Shown here: one piece after another, positions 62,986 through 64,000 of the stretch
Layout of the letters: each line of letters opens with the position of its first letter
Numbering within the stretch: the stretch's first letter is position 1
Assembly: GCF_028623165.1 (NCBI RefSeq)
Contig: NZ_CP117768.1
Coordinates: forward strand, 3,162,001-3,226,000
DNA: 64,000 nucleotides
Reading direction: 5' to 3'
DNA from: Nostoc sp. UHCC 0926
GTDB taxonomy: Bacteria; Cyanobacteriota; Cyanobacteriia; Cyanobacteriales; Nostocaceae
Notes under the pieces: model-generated
What the model was told of the DNA's origin: nothing
Seen by the model: the letters and a program-made list of their open reading frames with translations, nothing else
The model's database searches: none
Position numbers and translations under genes: made by a program

Positions 62986-64000
62986 ATGAGTAGAAAGCAG
63001 CAAGTGCAACTCACACGTCCTATGAACAACAGTATTTCTAACCTAACCGTCTCTCCAGTTGCGATCGCCATCATTGGTGGTGGCTTTAGCGGTTCTCTGG
63101 TTGCAGCCAATCTTTTACGCACTGCAACCATGCCACTGTCCATCAAGTTGATTGAACGTAATTCTGAAATAGGTAGAGGAGTTGCTTACGGGACACCAGT
63201 GGACTGTCACTTGCTGAATGTGCCAGCGGGTAAGATGAGCGCATTTGGTGATCAACCAAATCACTTCCTGAACTGGCTGCACAAAAATGGGCATGAACAG
63301 GTAACTCCATCTACCTTCGTTGGGCGTCGGGTTTATGGGGACTATGTGCAGGCGACTTTAAAAGCAGCACAGGTAAATGCAGCAGCTAATGTGCAGCTAG
63401 AGAAAATTATGGATGAAGCGATCGCCATCGAAACAAAACCGAACTACACAATAGTCTACCTGAGCAGTGGTCAATGTTTGCATGTGCAAAAGGCGGTGTT
63501 AGCGTTGGGCAATTTCCCGGCAATTCTGCCTAGACCAATTGCCACTCTCAAGAACGACCATGTTAAAGATGCTTGGTCTGCTGATGCGATCGCTGACCTA
63601 AATCCAGAGGATGCTATTCTGCTGGTGGGCACTGGGTTAACAATGGTAGATGCGGTTGTTGCCTTGCACCATCAAGGGTTCCAGGGACAAATTCATACCG
63701 TCTCGCGGCACGGATTGATGCCCTATAGCCACAAATCAACAACTGCTTATCCAGCATTTCTTGATGTAGAAACTGCACCAAAAACGGCGCGAGGACTGCT
63801 GCATGTGGTACGTCAAGAACTGCGTGAGGCTCTTACCCAAGGACACGCCAGTTCCTACAACCGGGGGAACCCCAGCAACGGACTGGCTGAAGATTGGCGG
63901 GCAGTCATTGATGCCATCCGCCCAATTATTTCAGAACTTTGGCAAGCACTGCCATTGCCGGAGCAGAAGCGATTTCTGCGCCATGTCAAAGCTTACTGGG
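62986..64000 (+). CDS. FAD-NAD(P)-binding protein, 3' end missing
   Basis: The frame opens at ATG 62986 (in-frame ATG also at 63022, MNNSISNLTVSPVAI) and is open to the window end, so the stop lies beyond. The dinucleotide-binding motif IAIIGGGFSGSLVAANLL starts near residue 26 (from the first ATG). VAYGTPVDCHLLNVPAGKMSAFGDQPNHFLNWL near 66 is characteristic of the FAD-NAD(P)-binding (NAD_binding_9) family. DAILLVGTGLTMVDAVVAL near 204 is the second Rossmann motif. The last visible residues FLRHVKAYW match the block that precedes D-x-HRHR in the family. Such proteins are flavoprotein hydroxylases/oxidoreductases of uncertain substrate. Confidence 0.88.
   Translation, partial: MSRKQQVQLTRPMNNSISNLTVSPVAIAIIGGGFSGSLVAANLLRTATMPLSIKLIERNSEIGRGVAYGTPVDCHLLNVPAGKMSAFGDQPNHFLNWLHKNGHEQVTPSTFVGRRVYGDYVQATLKAAQVNAAANVQLEKIMDEAIAIETKPNYTIVYLSSGQCLHVQKAVLALGNFPAILPRPIATLKNDHVKDAWSADAIADLNPEDAILLVGTGLTMVDAVVALHHQGFQGQIHTVSRHGLMPYSHKSTTAYPAFLDVETAPKTARGLLHVVRQELREALTQGHASSYNRGNPSNGLAEDWRAVIDAIRPIISELWQALPLPEQKRFLRHVKAYW

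Overview
The window comes from a cyanobacterium, most likely a filamentous Nostocales member (Nostoc-like). The sequence itself shows a photosystem II D2 gene, an SLH-domain porin of the cyanobacterial type, many GCGATCGC-type (HIP1) octamers, a DnaB intein of the cyanobacterial type, several cyanobacterial conserved hypotheticals (UPF0367, TIGR03792) and dense intergenic repeats of the kind common in Nostoc. Assignment to genus is inference.

Layout. (1) 1-13294, plus strand: a surface polysaccharide cluster. It runs from the 3' part of a Wzt-type ABC ATPase through a coiled-coil methyltransferase, a GT-GT-methyltransferase fusion, a GT4 enzyme, GDP-mannose 4,6-dehydratase, two more GT4 enzymes, and a nucleotide-sugar set (RmlA-like, RmlC, RmlD; no RmlB in the window). 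(2) 13335-23050: mixed housekeeping genes: comB, a BlaI/M56 regulator-protease pair, a 21-bp tandem repeat, a wrecked AAA ATPase, an O-methyltransferase, a class V aminotransferase, tRNA-Asn, a NYN nuclease, an ECF-type ATPase with UPF0367, and a stand-alone psbD. (3) 23200-42000: a structured RNA candidate with a tiny ORF, then pterin dehydratase, porin, Rrf2 regulator, cysK, a J-domain protein, a double PTPS/QueD protein, PrsW, a methyltransferase, mscL, a DUF3352 protein, an M1 aminopeptidase and a UbiB-family kinase. (4) 42487-54900, mostly minus strand: a second glycan cluster with five GT-A-like proteins (three are tandem paralogues), a GT10-like and a GT11-like fucosyltransferase, two GT4 enzymes, a broken DUF1919 gene and an unusual ABC exporter with a duplicated histidine-kinase H-box tail. 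(5) 55319-64000: gloB, rplI, intein-bearing dnaB, an AlkB-like dioxygenase, FKBP, small proteins and the 5' part of an FAD/NAD(P)-binding protein.

How the genes work together. The two glycan clusters contain sugar activation, sugar transfer, chain modification and ABC export functions for an exopolysaccharide or O-antigen-like glycan. The first cluster supplies Gmd, the first step toward GDP-fucose and related sugars; the second has two predicted fucosyltransferases. The link between the two is inferred, and the GDP-fucose synthase is not in the window.

The strongest candidates for something new are: (a) the structured RNA at 23225-23530, with an 11-nt perfect Shine-Dalgarno in front of a 23-codon ORF and its own terminator; (b) the ABC exporter at 49278-51596, whose tail carries two HisKA-like H-boxes, the second with the phospho-acceptor His replaced by Val; and (c) the Wzt-linked coiled-coil methyltransferase with an exact in-frame duplication, which resembles a chain-length ruler. 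Several genes are visibly decaying (AAA ATPase, Uma2, DUF1919, TIGR03792). At least two MITE-like elements and an 87-bp interspersed repeat family can be delimited.
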